Source: Treponema sp. (lineage in GTDB: Bacteria; Spirochaetota; Spirochaetia; Treponematales; Breznakiellaceae). From it: a stretch of 14,510 nucleotides of DNA. Below the pieces are notes generated by a model. The model made no database searches, was not told the DNA's origin, and saw only the letters and a program-made list of their open reading frames with translations. Shown here piece by piece: positions 14,371-14,510 of the stretch (positions are counted from its first letter, which is position 1; each line of letters starts with the position of its first letter). The position numbers were made by a program, and so were the translations under genes. The stretch spans positions 1 to 14,510 of the forward strand of contig JAITHH010000140.1 in NCBI GenBank assembly GCA_031280065.1. Direction: 5' to 3'.

Positions 14371-14510
14371 ATGAACAGGGAAGAACGGATCAAGGAGCTT
14401 ATCTCCAAGATGACGCTGGAAGAAAAGGTCTCCCAGCTCAGTTACGACAGCCCCGCCATTGAACGGCTGGGAATTCCCGCGTATAACTGGTGGAATGAAT
14501 GTCTCCACGG
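14371..14510 (+). CDS. Glycoside hydrolase family 3 (5' part only)
   Basis: The first 46 codons of a plus-strand gene that continues past the window. The peptide begins [20 protein letters not shown] and contains [20 protein letters not shown] followed by WNECLHG. MTLEEK and YNWWNE.LHG are the opening signatures of GH3 beta-glucosidases and beta-xylosidases; the double Trp with NE.LHG is most typical of the xylosidase-like branch, but the catalytic part is not visible. There is no signal peptide, so a cytoplasmic enzyme acting on imported oligosaccharides is likely. The ATG has AAAGGAG seven bases upstream. It is divergent from UPF0303-GH5-lplABC and probably belongs to the same glycan-use locus. 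Confidence 0.88.
   Translation, partial: MNREERIKELISKMTLEEKVSQLSYDSPAIERLGIPAYNWWNECLH

Noticed and set aside
14326..14508. 60-codon minus-strand frame at the right edge
   Set aside because: It is antisense to the GH3 start, which has clear family motifs and a Shine-Dalgarno.

Overview
The window looks like the chromosome of a spirochaete close to Treponema, and its GC-rich composition plus glycan-import genes would suit a gut-dwelling relative (inference). The main support is a single gene joining cytidylate kinase to a six-domain ribosomal protein S1, an arrangement known from Treponema, together with a lipoprotein whose lipobox is relaxed in the spirochaetal manner. All genes but the last run on the minus strand, so transcription goes from high to low coordinates.

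Right part (about 7370-14510): a carbohydrate-uptake and glycan-degradation locus. In transcription order it holds a UPF0303/haem-degrading-family protein (13755-14252), a 340-base GC-rich stretch packed with small palindromes, a cytoplasmic GH5 glycosidase (11805-13412), and an 18-bp perfect inverted repeat that contains the GH5 stop codon. After an AT-rich promoter island comes an LplA-LplB-LplC type ABC importer (10104-11597, 9162-10085, 8260-9150) and an MBL-fold hydrolase (7370-8257) translationally packed against lplC. A GH3 glycosidase starts divergently on the plus strand at 14371 and runs off the window. No ABC ATPase is encoded here, so the importer probably borrows a shared one. The likely logic is import of an oligosaccharide, possibly a beta-glucan fragment, followed by cytoplasmic cleavage by GH5 and GH3.

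Left part (1-7310): a tightly packed housekeeping cluster, scpA - scpB - rluB-like pseudouridine synthase - cmk/rpsA fusion - GAF/sigma-54 activator - TPR membrane protein - lipoprotein (3' end outside the window). Neighbours overlap or lie 0-23 bases apart, so co-transcription is likely. It combines chromosome condensation (ScpAB), rRNA modification, CMP phosphorylation and translation initiation with a sigma-54 regulator and two envelope proteins.

The points most worth following are the internal Shine-Dalgarno and ATG that could yield free S1 from the fusion gene, the palindrome-rich elements that sit at the 3' ends of two genes, the GAFTSA variant in the sigma-54 activator, and the uncharacterised MBL hydrolase in the sugar operon. 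I saw no CRISPR array, tRNA, rRNA or transposase gene.
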